Below are positions 51,697 through 60,379 of a DNA stretch of 64,000 bases, piece by piece (the first letter of the stretch is position 1; each line of letters begins with the position of its first letter). Origin of the DNA: Nonomuraea maritima (GTDB lineage: Bacteria; Actinomycetota; Actinomycetes; Streptosporangiales; Streptosporangiaceae); the NCBI RefSeq assembly GCF_900100395.1, contig NZ_FNFB01000019.1, forward strand, positions 1 to 64,000, given 5' to 3'. The notes under the pieces are model-generated. The model did not search any database, was not told where the DNA came from, and saw nothing but the letters and a program-made list of their open reading frames with translations. The position numbers were made by a program, and so were the translations under genes.

Positions 51697-52428
51697 ATGA
51701 AGCGCACAGCCGCCATCGCGTTCGCGGTGATCGCTTCGGTCGCGTGCGGCGCGGCGAAGCCGGCCGCTGTCCCGACGCCGTCACCCACACCGACCTCGAC
51801 GTCAACCACCTCGACTTCACCGGCACCCACCGCCACGCCGAGCCCGAGCCCGAGCGCCCCGCCCGAGTTCACCGCCGCGGTCGCGCGGGTGTCGCGTGAC
51901 CAGCTGCCCTACTCCTGGCGTCCCGGCTGCCCGGTCAGCTACCGCGACCTGCGCCTGGTCACGCTGACGTACTGGGGGTTCGACAACCGGCCGCACACCG
52001 GCGAGCTGGTCGTCCGCAAGAACGTCACCGACGACATCAGAAAAGCCTTCAAGAAGCTGTACGACCGGCGCTGGCCGATCAGGCGGATGAAGCTGGTCGA
52101 CGCCTACAAGGCCAGCGACTTCGACTCCATCGAGGCCGACAACACCTCGGCCTTCAACTGCCGCCGGGTCGACAACTCGCCCAACTGGTCCAACCACGCG
52201 TACGGCGAGGCCATCGACATCAACCCTCGTGAGAACCCGTACGTCACCGCGAGCGGCGGCACCTCCCACGCCAACGCCAGGAAGTTCACCAAGCGCCCGC
52301 TGCAGGGCAAAGGCGTGATCAACCCCGGCGACCGGGTCGTCAAGATCTTCTCCCAGGTGGGCTGGGAGTGGGGCGGGTACTTCTCCGGCGACAAGGACTA
52401 CCAGCACTTCAGCAAGGGCGGCGGCTGA
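51697..52428 (+). CDS. M15-family peptidase lipoprotein (D-Ala-D-Ala carboxypeptidase-like)
   Basis: 243 residues from ATG 51697. A lipoprotein signal with Cys in ASVACGAA (about 18) is followed by a Thr/Ser/Pro-rich linker (about 25-60). The peptidase domain has zinc ligands in SNHAYGEAIDIN (His and Asp) and in GWEWGGYFSGDKDYQHF (second His), as in VanY-type M15C enzymes. It probably trims peptidoglycan stem peptides or related substrates outside the membrane. The next gene starts 12 bases after it. Confidence 0.85.
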   Translation: MKRTAAIAFAVIASVACGAAKPAAVPTPSPTPTSTSTTSTSPAPTATPSPSPSAPPEFTAAVARVSRDQLPYSWRPGCPVSYRDLRLVTLTYWGFDNRPHTGELVVRKNVTDDIRKAFKKLYDRRWPIRRMKLVDAYKASDFDSIEADNTSAFNCRRVDNSPNWSNHAYGEAIDINPRENPYVTASGGTSHANARKFTKRPLQGKGVINPGDRVVKIFSQVGWEWGGYFSGDKDYQHFSKGGG

Positions 52429-52439
52429 GAGGAGCACTG

Positions 52440-53285
52440 ATGGCGGCGCGCGACGGCGACGGCTGGGCCGAATGCGCCCAGGGCCACCGGCACTGGGGCG
52501 TCCACGGCGCCTCCGGGCTGCTGGCCGTCCACCACGACGCCCTCGGCGTGCCGCACGTGCTCATGCAGAAACGCTCCTGGTGGAGCCACCACGGCGGCAC
52601 CTGGGGGCTGCCCGGGGGCGCGCGCGACAGCCACGAGGACGCCGTCGCCGGCGCGCTCCGCGAGGCCCGCGAGGAGGCGGCGCTGCGCGCGGAAGAGCTC
52701 CGGGTGCAGGGCGTCTACCTCGACGACCACGGCGGGTGGACGTTCGAGACGGTGATCGCCGCCTCCGCCGAGCTGCTCGCCGCCGCGCCCGCCAACAGCG
52801 AGAGCACCGAGATGCGCTGGCTGCCGCTGCCCGAGATCGCCCGGCTCCGGCTGCATCCCGGGTTCGCCGCCACCTGGCAGCAGGTCCAAGGCGCCATCCG
52901 GCCCGAGACCATCGTGCTCGACGTGGCCAACATCGTCGGCGCGCGCGCCGAGCGCGGCTGGTGGAGCGACCGGCTCGGCGCCGCCACCCGGCTGCTCCAC
53001 GACGTCGCCGGGCTCCGGCTGGAACACCCGGTGCTCTCCCGGTGGTACCCGCGGATCGTGGCCGTGGTGGAGGGCGCCGCCAGGAGCGCCCCCGACGTGC
53101 CCGGCATCCAGGTGGCCGCGGCCACCGGCAGCGGCGACGACGCCATCGTCGACGTGGTCCGCCGGGCCGAGCCGTGGGAACGCGTCCTCGTCGTCACCGC
53201 CGACCGTGCGCTGCGGCAACGCGTCGGCGAACTGGGCGCCGAGACCGCCGGCCCGAAATGGCTGCTGTCCCGGCTGCGCCGGTAG
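52440..53285 (+). CDS. Nudix hydrolase fused to a NYN/PIN-like domain
   Basis: 281 residues from ATG 52440, after GAGAGGAG. The Nudix box is at about 60-82 (GGARDSHEDAVAGALREAREEA; last Gly changed to Ala). The C-terminal part (about 155-281) begins TIVLDVANIVGAR and contains GSGDDAIVDVV and VVTADRALRQRVGELGAE, the aspartate pattern of NYN nucleases. The pair suggests that a nucleotide or RNA-cap-like group and RNA are handled by one protein. Both activities are inferred from motifs. Confidence 0.78.
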   Translation: MAARDGDGWAECAQGHRHWGVHGASGLLAVHHDALGVPHVLMQKRSWWSHHGGTWGLPGGARDSHEDAVAGALREAREEAALRAEELRVQGVYLDDHGGWTFETVIAASAELLAAAPANSESTEMRWLPLPEIARLRLHPGFAATWQQVQGAIRPETIVLDVANIVGARAERGWWSDRLGAATRLLHDVAGLRLEHPVLSRWYPRIVAVVEGAARSAPDVPGIQVAAATGSGDDAIVDVVRRAEPWERVLVVTADRALRQRVGELGAETAGPKWLLSRLRR

Positions 53286-53350
53286 CCGGAGATCGACGGC
53301 ATCCGGACGTACATCCCCGCCGCGCAGCCGCTATCGTGGTTTCCGCACCG

Positions 53351-53437
53351 GGAGGGTTCGCATAGTGGACGAGTGCAGCCGCCTTGAAAGCGGCCAGGTC
53401 AGCGATGGCCTCGTGGGTTCGAATCCCACACCCTCCG
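53351..53437 (+). tRNA. tRNA-Ser (anticodon UGA)
   Basis: An 87-base cloverleaf: acceptor stem GGAGGGT pairs with ACCCTCC, anticodon stem GCCGC/GCGGC with loop CTTGAAA (anticodon TGA at 53385-53387), a long variable arm typical of serine tRNAs, and T arm GTGGGTTCGAATCCCAC. The CCA end is not encoded. Read by hand. Confidence 0.92.
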
Positions 53438-53481
53438 CTCCCGGTACAGCCGCCCCGGCCCGGGGCCGGAGCGGCTGACCC

Positions 53482-55770
53482 TCACTTCCCCGCGAAACCG
53501 TCGCCCACGCTGGCCGCCAGCCTCAGGTACGCCTCCCGCGTCGACTCCTGCAGCCTGTCGAGGTCGATCTCCGCGCCCTCCTCCAGATGCGGGTCGTACG
53601 GCACCCGCACGACCGCGCGGCACCTGGCGGCGAAATGGGCCTCCAGCTTCTTGATGTCGACCGCCGACTTCGAGCGCGGCCGGACGCTGCACAGCACCAC
53701 GGTGGCGCTCTTCACCAGGTCGCCGTACTCGTGCGCCTCCAGCCAGTCGAGCGTGGCCGAGGCCGCCCGGGCGCCGTCGACCGACGGCGAGCTGACCAGC
53801 ACGATCTGGTCAGCCATGCCGAGCACGCCGCCCATCGCCGAGTGCAGCAGCCCGGTGCCGCAGTCGGTGATGCAGATCGAGTAGAAGTTCTCCAGCACCT
53901 CGGCGACGGCCTGGTAGTCGGCCCCGCTGAACGCCTCGGAGACCGACGGGTCACGGTCGGAGGCCAGCACCTCCAGGCGCGAGGGCGCCTGCGAGGTGAA
54001 CGCCCTGATGTCCACGTACCGCTTGACCTGGTCGCGCTCGTTCAGCAGGTCGCGCACGGTGGCGGACGTCTCCAGCGTCAGCTTGTCGGACAGCGTGCCC
54101 CGGTCGGGGTTGGCGTCGACGGCGATGACGCGGTCGCCGCGGACCTGGGCCAGCGTCGCGCCCAGCCCGACCGTCGTGGTGGTCTTGCCCACGCCGCCCT
54201 TCAGGCTCAGGACGGCCACGCGGTGGTGACCGCTGGTGACGGGCGTACGGGCTCTGGTGAGCAGTTCGCGGCGGCGGCGCTCCTCCGGCGGCTCACCCGG
54301 CTTGATCCAGCCGCCGGACGCCTTGTACACCACGCGGCGCCACCCCTTGGAGGGGGCGTTACGGCGTCCGCGCAGCAGCGTGTCCGGGTCGAGGCTGTCG
54401 ACCGACGGCCGTCCGGTGACCGGCGGCCGCGGCGGCGCGGTGAACACGTGCACCGGAGCATTGCTGTTCCGCCGCGACACCGGCTCCCGCTCAGCACCCC
54501 GCCACTCGGCCTCCCGCTCCTCAGGAGGCCACCCGGCCTGGCGACCCGCCTCCTCGTCAGCAGACCGCCCCGCCCGACGACCGGCATCGTCGTCGGCGGG
54601 CCACCCGGACTGGCGACCCGCCTCCTCATCGGCGGGCCACCCGGACTGACGACCGCTCTCGTCGTCGTGCCGCCACTCGGGCTGACGACTTGCCTCGTCG
54701 TGCCGCCGCTCGGACCGAGGGCCGCTTCCCTCGTCGGCGGACCGCCACTCGGACCGCGCGCCCCACTCGTCCGACGCCGCGTCGTCGTCCCGCGCCTCGG
54801 CGGGACCGCCGACGTCGATCCGCTCCTGCGGGCCCGTCCAGCCGCGCACCTCATCGGGAGCGACCGCCGGCTCGGGACGGGCCTGCGGACCGGTCCAGCC
54901 GCGCACCTCATCGGGGACGGGAGCCTCGTCCAGGTCAGGCCGCGAGGACGGCGACTCCGCGCGGTCCTCGCGCGGCTCGCCCCACGGCGAGCGCTCTTCC
55001 GACGGGTCGGACTCCCGCTCTGCCCACTGCGGCAGGCTGGTGCGGGGCAGCGTCTCGGACGTCCCGGCCCACTGCGGCAGGTCACCGCGCGGCCCGGCCG
55101 GCGAAGAATCGGCCGGCCGCGCGGAACGCTCCTCCTCCGGCCGCACCGGCTCGGGCCACTGCGGCGGCTCGTCGCGCGGCGGCGTGGCCGCCCAGGTGAA
55201 CCGCTCGCCGTCCTCCCGGACGATCTTCCCGGTGACGTCGTCGGACACCTCGGCCTCGACGGCGCCGTCGACAGGGCCGTCGACAAGGCCGTCGGCAGCG
55301 CCCTCGACAGGGCTCACCTCGGGAGCCGCGTCGGCGGAGGGCTTGTCGAACCACGACCGCGCCCCCGCGTCCGTCTCCTCCTGCCGGTCGTCCGGCGAGG
55401 AGAGCGGAGGCGGAGTGAACGACAACCGGTAGGTGTCGGTGTCGTCGGGCCGCGGCAGCGGCTTCAGCGGCGCGTCGAACGCGTTCCCGGCGCCCTCGAC
55501 GGACGCCTCCACGGCGCCGCCTGCCGGAAGGTCCCCTGAAGTGCCGTCCTCGGCCGCGTCGCGCGCCGAAGCCGCCGTACGGAACAGCGGCGGCGTGGGT
55601 GCCTCGTGCTCGGGCACCAGCCGCCAGGGGTCCTTGGGGTACGGCGAAGCGGCCGGCTCGTCCGCCGACGCGGCAGGAGCTCCGACGGAGACCGGAGTCT
55701 CCTCCTCCTTGATTGCGTCAAGCCAGGCCAGCTGCTCCTCGAGAGATTCTTCTCGATCGTGTCGTGCCAC
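53482..55770 (-). CDS. ParA/MinD-like ATPase with long disordered N-terminal region
   Basis: 762 residues from GTG 55770, after GAGGGGG. Residues 1 to about 490 are disordered, acidic and rich in Pro, Ser and Arg, with tandem repeats (PDEVRGWTGPQ twice; RQSGWPADEEAG-type units four times). The C-terminal about 260 residues are a ParA/MinD ATPase: deviant Walker A SLKGGVGKTTTTVG, DANPDRG and ITDCGTGLLHSAM. This layout matches actinobacterial MinD-like proteins such as EspI of type VII secretion loci, though no other ESX gene is here. Role in positioning or secretion control is open. Confidence 0.78.
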   Translation of the reverse strand: MARHDREESLEEQLAWLDAIKEEETPVSVGAPAASADEPAASPYPKDPWRLVPEHEAPTPPLFRTAASARDAAEDGTSGDLPAGGAVEASVEGAGNAFDAPLKPLPRPDDTDTYRLSFTPPPLSSPDDRQEETDAGARSWFDKPSADAAPEVSPVEGAADGLVDGPVDGAVEAEVSDDVTGKIVREDGERFTWAATPPRDEPPQWPEPVRPEEERSARPADSSPAGPRGDLPQWAGTSETLPRTSLPQWAERESDPSEERSPWGEPREDRAESPSSRPDLDEAPVPDEVRGWTGPQARPEPAVAPDEVRGWTGPQERIDVGGPAEARDDDAASDEWGARSEWRSADEGSGPRSERRHDEASRQPEWRHDDESGRQSGWPADEEAGRQSGWPADDDAGRRAGRSADEEAGRQAGWPPEEREAEWRGAEREPVSRRNSNAPVHVFTAPPRPPVTGRPSVDSLDPDTLLRGRRNAPSKGWRRVVYKASGGWIKPGEPPEERRRRELLTRARTPVTSGHHRVAVLSLKGGVGKTTTTVGLGATLAQVRGDRVIAVDANPDRGTLSDKLTLETSATVRDLLNERDQVKRYVDIRAFTSQAPSRLEVLASDRDPSVSEAFSGADYQAVAEVLENFYSICITDCGTGLLHSAMGGVLGMADQIVLVSSPSVDGARAASATLDWLEAHEYGDLVKSATVVLCSVRPRSKSAVDIKKLEAHFAARCRAVVRVPYDPHLEEGAEIDLDRLQESTREAYLRLAASVGDGFAGK

Positions 55771-55884
55771 CGTGTTCCCCCTCGGGTGGGTCTAAAGGGG
55801 CAGCAAATACCTTGCAGGTTAACGTGAGCGCTTACCGAGCAGTCCGGCAACTCACCACTTCTTTGCCCGGCTACCGTGGTTCAC

Positions 55885-56841
55885 ATGCGAGCCATTGAGA
55901 TCACCGAGCCCGGCGGACCCGAGGTGCTGAAGTGGCACGAGGTGCCCGAACCGAGCGTCGGACCAGGAGACGTGCTCATCGACGTGACCGCCTCGGCGGT
56001 CAACCGCGCCGACGTCCTGCAGAGGCAGGGTTTCTACGATCCGCCCCCCGGCACGTCCCCCTACCCGGGGCTCGAGGTCTCGGGCGTGGTGGCGCAGGTC
56101 GGCGCCTCCGTCGAACAGTTCAAGCCGGGTGACGAGGTGTGCGCCCTGCTCGCCGGCGGCGGTTACGCCGAGCGCGTGGCGGTGCCCTGGCAGCAGGTCA
56201 TGCCCGTACCCGAGCGGGTGTCGCCGCGCGAGGCCGCGGGCCTGCCCGAGGTGGCGTGCACCGTGTGGTCCAACGTCTTCATGATCGGACGCCTGCGCAA
56301 GGGCGAGACCCTGCTCGTGCACGGCGGCGCCAGCGGCATCGGCACGTTCGCGATCCAGCTCGCCAAGGCGCTCGGGGCCCGCGTGGTCACGACCGTCGGC
56401 TCGGCGGAGAAGGCCGAGCGGGTGCGGGCGCTGGGCGCCGACGAAGTGATCAACTATCGCGAGGACGACTTCTCCGAGCGGGTCCGCGCCGACGTCATCC
56501 TCGACATCATGGGCGGCAGGTACCTGGCGGGCAACATCCGCGCGCTGAACACCGGCGGCCGGCTCGTCATCATCGGCCTGCAGGGCGGCCGCAAGGCCGA
56601 GATCGACCTCGGGGCGATGCTGTCGAAGCGGGTGGCCGTGCACGCCACGACCCTGCGCGCGCGTCCGGTCGACGACAAGGGCGTCATCGTCCGCAGCGTC
56701 GTCGACAACGTGTGGCCGCTGGTCGCGGCCGGTGCGGTACGCCCGGTCGTGCACGCCGAGGTGCCCATGGCGGACGCCGCGGAAGCGCACCGGATGTTGG
56801 ATTCCGGAGAGCACGTCGGCAAGATCCTGCTAGTACGGTGA
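55885..56841 (+). CDS. NADPH:quinone oxidoreductase (zinc-less MDR, PIG3-like)
   Basis: 318 residues from ATG 55885 (GTG 55876 would add three). An MDR fold: VNRADVLQRQGFYDPPPG and YPGLEVSGVVAQVG at the N-terminus, and the Rossmann motif VHGGASGIGTFAIQLAKALG. Zinc ligands are missing, as in the PIG3-type quinone reductases. The bpa gene overlaps or follows at once; this gene pair is conserved in mycobacteria and other actinobacteria as I recall. Confidence 0.87.
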   Translation: MRAIEITEPGGPEVLKWHEVPEPSVGPGDVLIDVTASAVNRADVLQRQGFYDPPPGTSPYPGLEVSGVVAQVGASVEQFKPGDEVCALLAGGGYAERVAVPWQQVMPVPERVSPREAAGLPEVACTVWSNVFMIGRLRKGETLLVHGGASGIGTFAIQLAKALGARVVTTVGSAEKAERVRALGADEVINYREDDFSERVRADVILDIMGGRYLAGNIRALNTGGRLVIIGLQGGRKAEIDLGAMLSKRVAVHATTLRARPVDDKGVIVRSVVDNVWPLVAAGAVRPVVHAEVPMADAAEAHRMLDSGEHVGKILLVR

Positions 56842-56846
56842 GTGTT

Positions 56847-57356
56847 ATGAATGCTGAGGACAACAACACCCCCCACATCGTGGTGGTAGGCCCTGACTTC
56901 CAAGGTCAGGGCGATGACGGCGAGGAGGATCGCTCGGTCACCAACCTGGTCGAGCAGCCCGCCAAGGTGATGCGCATCGGCAGCATGATCCGCCAGCTTC
57001 TCGAGGAGGTCCGCGCGGCTCCCCTCGACGAGGCCAGCCGCAAGCGGTTGAAGGAGATCCACGAGTCCTCCATCAAGGAGCTCGAGGACGGCTTGGCCCC
57101 TGAGCTGGTCGACGAACTGGAGCGCCTGTCGCTCCCGTTCACCGACGACAACGGCACGCCGCCCAGCGAGGCCGAGTTGCGCATCGCGCACGCCCAGCTG
57201 GTCGGCTGGCTCGAAGGGTTGTTCCACGGCATCCAGACCACGCTGTTCGCCCAGCAGATGGCCGCCCGCGCTCAGCTGGAGCAGATGCGCAGGGCGCTGC
57301 CGGGCGTGCCCGGCGACGACCAGCAGCGGCCCCACGGCTCTGGCCCCTACCTGTAG
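56847..57356 (+). CDS. bpa: Bacterial proteasome activator
   Basis: 169 residues from ATG 56847; a GTG at 56838, overlapping the previous stop, would add three residues. The core VTNLVEQPAKVMRIGSMIRQ, the helical bundle with LDEASRKRLKEIHESSIKEL and WLEGLFHGIQTTLFAQQMAARAQ is that of Bpa (PafE). It ends with GPYL, the HbYX-type tail that opens the 20S proteasome gate. Bpa is an ATP-independent activator that feeds unfolded proteins to the actinobacterial proteasome. The 3' end overlaps the convergent HAD gene by ten bases. Confidence 0.93.
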   Translation: MNAEDNNTPHIVVVGPDFQGQGDDGEEDRSVTNLVEQPAKVMRIGSMIRQLLEEVRAAPLDEASRKRLKEIHESSIKELEDGLAPELVDELERLSLPFTDDNGTPPSEAELRIAHAQLVGWLEGLFHGIQTTLFAQQMAARAQLEQMRRALPGVPGDDQQRPHGSGPYL

Positions 57357-58132
57357 AGCTTCTCGATCACCAGCGCCACACCGTCGTCGTCGTTGGTCGC
57401 GGTCACGTGATCGACCACGGCCAGCACGTCGGGGTGGGCGTTGGCGACCGCGTACGACGTGCCTGCCCAGCTCAGCATGGGCAGGTCGTTGGGCATGTCG
57501 CCGAAGGCCACGCTGTGCGCGGCCGCGATGGCGTGCTCGCCGGCGAGCGCGGCCAGGGCGCTCGCCTTGGTCACTCCCTGGGCGCTCATCTCGACGAGCC
57601 CCTTGCGCGACGAGTGGGTGGCGGTCACGAGGTGCCCCACGACCGCGTGCACGGCGGCCAGCAACTCGTCCGCCCCCAAGCCCGCGTGCCGGGCCAGCAG
57701 CTTGGCGCACGGACGCCCGGTGAGCGAATCGGCGACGGCAGTTCCCAAGCCCGCATGGGGGAAATCCGACTCGTGCGCATAACCGGCTTCATACTCGACC
57801 GAAAATAGCAGTTCGGGGACGTTCGCTCTTAGCTGAGCGACGACTTCCGCGAGCACATCCACCGTGATGAGGTGGGATTCCACTATCCGCTCGGTATGCA
57901 GGTCGTAGATCAGGGCGCCGTTTGCGCAGATGGCGAGCCCGTGGTGCCGTACGGCGCCCGCGACCGCCCCCATCCACCGGGGCGGGCGACCCGTCACGAA
58001 CACGAGCATGGCGCCGGATTCCTCGACTTTGGCGAAGGCGGCGGCGGTGCGGGGAGACACGGTTCCGTCCGTACGCAGGGCGGTTCCATCCAGGTCGGTG
58101 GCCACGAGGCGCGGCTCAGGAAGGCTTCGCAT
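57347..58132 (-). CDS. HAD-superfamily hydrolase (Cof type)
   Basis: 261 residues from ATG 58132; a GTG at 58162 would add ten. HAD motif I DLDGTAL, motif II FVTGRP, the Cof cap, Lys in QGVTKASAL, and motif IV FGDMPNDLPML with ANAHP are all present. Members dephosphorylate sugar phosphates or cofactors such as FMN or PLP. Convergent with bpa. Substrate unknown. Confidence 0.87.
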   Translation of the reverse strand: MRSLPEPRLVATDLDGTALRTDGTVSPRTAAAFAKVEESGAMLVFVTGRPPRWMGAVAGAVRHHGLAICANGALIYDLHTERIVESHLITVDVLAEVVAQLRANVPELLFSVEYEAGYAHESDFPHAGLGTAVADSLTGRPCAKLLARHAGLGADELLAAVHAVVGHLVTATHSSRKGLVEMSAQGVTKASALAALAGEHAIAAAHSVAFGDMPNDLPMLSWAGTSYAVANAHPDVLAVVDHVTATNDDDGVALVIEKLYR

Positions 58133-58356
58133 AACAGGTTCCAGTTTGCCCGGTGATGCCACGCGACAGAAATCTTCGATGGGACGGGAACACCAACGCT
58201 CCAGAATGGTGTTAGATGGGTTGGCGTTGTATTAGCTGATCCCGTTGTGAAAACCAGCATGACTTTGTCTGAGCCACCCCGGGTGCTTGCTGTACGACAC
58301 ACCGGGACTCACGAGGTGTGGGTCCCATAGATTCATCATCCTGAGGGAGAGCTTTT

Positions 58357-58560
58357 ATGGCTCAGGGAACCGTCAAGTGGTTCAACGCCGAGAAGGGCTT
58401 CGGCTTCATCGCCCCGGACGGCGGTGCGCCGGACGTGTTCGTGCACTTCTCCGAGATCGTCGGCAGTGGCTACCGCAGCCTTGAAGACGGCCAGCGGGTC
58501 GAGTTCGAGATCACGCAGGGCCAGAAGGGGCCCCAGGCCTCTCAGGTCCGCTCCATCTGA
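58357..58560 (+). CDS. Cold-shock protein (CspA family)
   Basis: 67 residues from ATG 58357, after GAGGGAGAG. A single cold-shock domain with RNP1 KGFGFI and RNP2 VFVHF; start MAQGTVKWFNAEKGFGFI is the actinobacterial norm. It binds single-stranded RNA or DNA as an RNA chaperone. A leader of up to about 220 bases lies upstream, as is common for csp genes, and a terminator follows the stop. Confidence 0.95.
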   Translation: MAQGTVKWFNAEKGFGFIAPDGGAPDVFVHFSEIVGSGYRSLEDGQRVEFEITQGQKGPQASQVRSI

Positions 58561-58589
58561 CCTGAAACACCTGCATTAACCGCAACACA

Positions 58590-58620
58590 GACCGGGGTCC
58601 GTTCCCAGCGGGCCCCGGTC
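58590..58620 (+). terminator. Intrinsic terminator after the cold-shock gene
   Basis: GACCGGGG and CCCCGGTC form an 8-bp stem with a 15-base loop, followed by TTT, 29 bases after the csp stop codon. Confidence 0.8.
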
Positions 58621-58987
58621 TTTGCATCCCCCGCCCGCATCCCCCACACCCCCCCGCACAGGCGTGCGGCGCCCGCCCCCGGCCGATACCCGGCGACAGC
58701 ACCCACAATGAGGTCCCCGAGCAGGCCCTCCCACAACAGCGCGAGACCCCCTACCGCGCCCAGCCGACAACCGCGCTGGAGCACCCGACGAGGACCCCGG
58801 GCAGGCCCTCCGGAAGCGCCCGGCCACGCGCCCGTCGCCCACACAGGGCCACTCCTGGCAGCGACCCGTAGAGCCTCGTCCCAAGGGCCGCTCGCCCGGC
58901 ACAGCGCGCTGTTCCGGAGTGGTGTCAGGACGGTTACGGGTTGCGCTCGGGGCGAACCCGGGGCAGGGGTGGGCCGTCAACCTGTGC
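58621..58987. other. Intergenic region without a recognisable gene
   Basis: Between the csp terminator and the start at 58988 lies GC-rich, Pro/Arg-coding text without coding periodicity on either strand. Two loosely similar CCC-GGCAGGCCCTCC stretches occur near 58715 and 58798. It should hold the promoter of the next gene; no clear element could be picked. Confidence 0.4.
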
Positions 58988-60379
58988 ATGAGGTACTCCT
59001 GGTTATGCCACCCCGTGACCGTGGCCGGGGTGCTCGTCCTGCTGGTCAGCGACCATCTGCTCAAGCAGTCCTGGCCCGGGTTCTTCACGGGCAAGCTCAG
59101 CGACGTGGCCGGGCTCCTCGTGGCCCCGGCCCTCCTGGCGCTCGTGCTCCCGCGCCGCGCCGACCTGGCGGCCACCGTACTGACCGGGGTGGTGTTCGCG
59201 CTCGTGAAGACCACGGAGACGGGCGCCGAGCTCGCCACCCATATCTGGACCTTCGTGGGCGGCCCTTCGCGCGTCCTCGCCGATCCCACCGACCTCCTGG
59301 CCATCCCCGCGCTCGCCCTCGCCTGGTGGGCACGCCGGCGCAGCCTCCGCACCGGCCCGCCCCGCCGGACCCTGGCCCTCGTGACGATCCCGCTCGCGGT
59401 CCTCGCGACCACCGCGACCTCCGCCGAGCCCAGGCCGCCCACGGCCGTCGCCGTGGACGAGCGGGACGGCCGCATCACCGTCCACACCGCCGACGGCGAC
59501 ACGTGGTCGACCGAGGACGGCGGCCGTACGTGGGATCTCGGCGTCGGCCCGGCCGACGTGCGGCCGTGGAGCGCCCGCTGCGTGCCGTACCGGAGCACGC
59601 GCTGCTACCGGGTGGCGGGCGACCGGCTCGTGGTGGAGCAGTCGGACGACGGCAGCGCGACGTGGCGCCTCGCGTGGGCGCCGTCCGCCGAGGAGGTCGA
59701 GCGGATCACCCGGCGCCACGACCCGGCCGCCCGCCCGGCCTCGGTGGCCCTGGCCGTCCAGCACCGCCCGGAAGGTCATGTCGTGGTCGTCGCGAACGGC
59801 TCCGACGGCATCCTCGTCCGCGACCCGTCGGGCACGTGGCGGCGCGTGGGCTGGCCCGACGGCGAGCCCGCCGACGTCGATCTGACCCCCGAGCGGAACG
59901 TGGCGCTCTTCCTCGCCGTGTGCCTGCTCTTCGGCGGCGCAGGGGCGGGTCTGCGCCGCTACGCCCGCGCCTACACGGCGTTCGCGGCCGTCGCGTGCGT
60001 GTGCGTGCCGGTGATCGCGCACCCGTTCGCCGCGCGCGGGGTGCGGGGGTGGCTCGCCGACAACCTGCCCGCGCTGGGCGGGCTGCCGTCCGTCGCGGCC
60101 CTGCTCGCGCTACCGGTGTGCGCCGTGGCGTGCGTCGTGCTGATCGTCGCCGGACGGGCCAGGCCCCTGCCGATCGTCGTGGGCGTGCTGGGCGGCCCGC
60201 TCGTGTACGCGAGCGTCTACACGCCCTTCACTGGCTGGGCGCAGGGCACGCCGGACAGCCACGCGGCGGCCACCGCGATCGCCGTGGTGCTCACCGCGCT
60301 CGTGCTGCTGGCGGGCGCCGCCCTCGTAAGGAACGACGCCCGCCGCGCTCACGCGGAAGGGCTCACTTGGCGGGCGTGA
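58988..60379 (+). CDS. Membrane protein with Asp-box (BNR-type) external segment
   Basis: 463 residues from ATG 58988 (the frame extends to 58919, but the hydrophobic start fits 58988). About four N-terminal spans are followed by an external region (about 155-300) with two sialidase-type Asp-box motifs (STEDGGRTWDLG and QSDDGSATWRLA), then four to five more spans. The Asp boxes suggest a small beta-propeller piece. No enzyme motif was seen. It overlaps the convergent serS gene by 17 bases. Confidence 0.65.
   Translation: MRYSWLCHPVTVAGVLVLLVSDHLLKQSWPGFFTGKLSDVAGLLVAPALLALVLPRRADLAATVLTGVVFALVKTTETGAELATHIWTFVGGPSRVLADPTDLLAIPALALAWWARRRSLRTGPPRRTLALVTIPLAVLATTATSAEPRPPTAVAVDERDGRITVHTADGDTWSTEDGGRTWDLGVGPADVRPWSARCVPYRSTRCYRVAGDRLVVEQSDDGSATWRLAWAPSAEEVERITRRHDPAARPASVALAVQHRPEGHVVVVANGSDGILVRDPSGTWRRVGWPDGEPADVDLTPERNVALFLAVCLLFGGAGAGLRRYARAYTAFAAVACVCVPVIAHPFAARGVRGWLADNLPALGGLPSVAALLALPVCAVACVVLIVAGRARPLPIVVGVLGGPLVYASVYTPFTGWAQGTPDSHAAATAIAVVLTALVLLAGAALVRNDARRAHAEGLTWRA

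Noticed and set aside
53482..55770. Type VII secretion locus around the EspI-like ATPase
   Set aside because: No WXG100, EccC, EccD or mycosin gene occurs within the window, so only the domain layout is similar.
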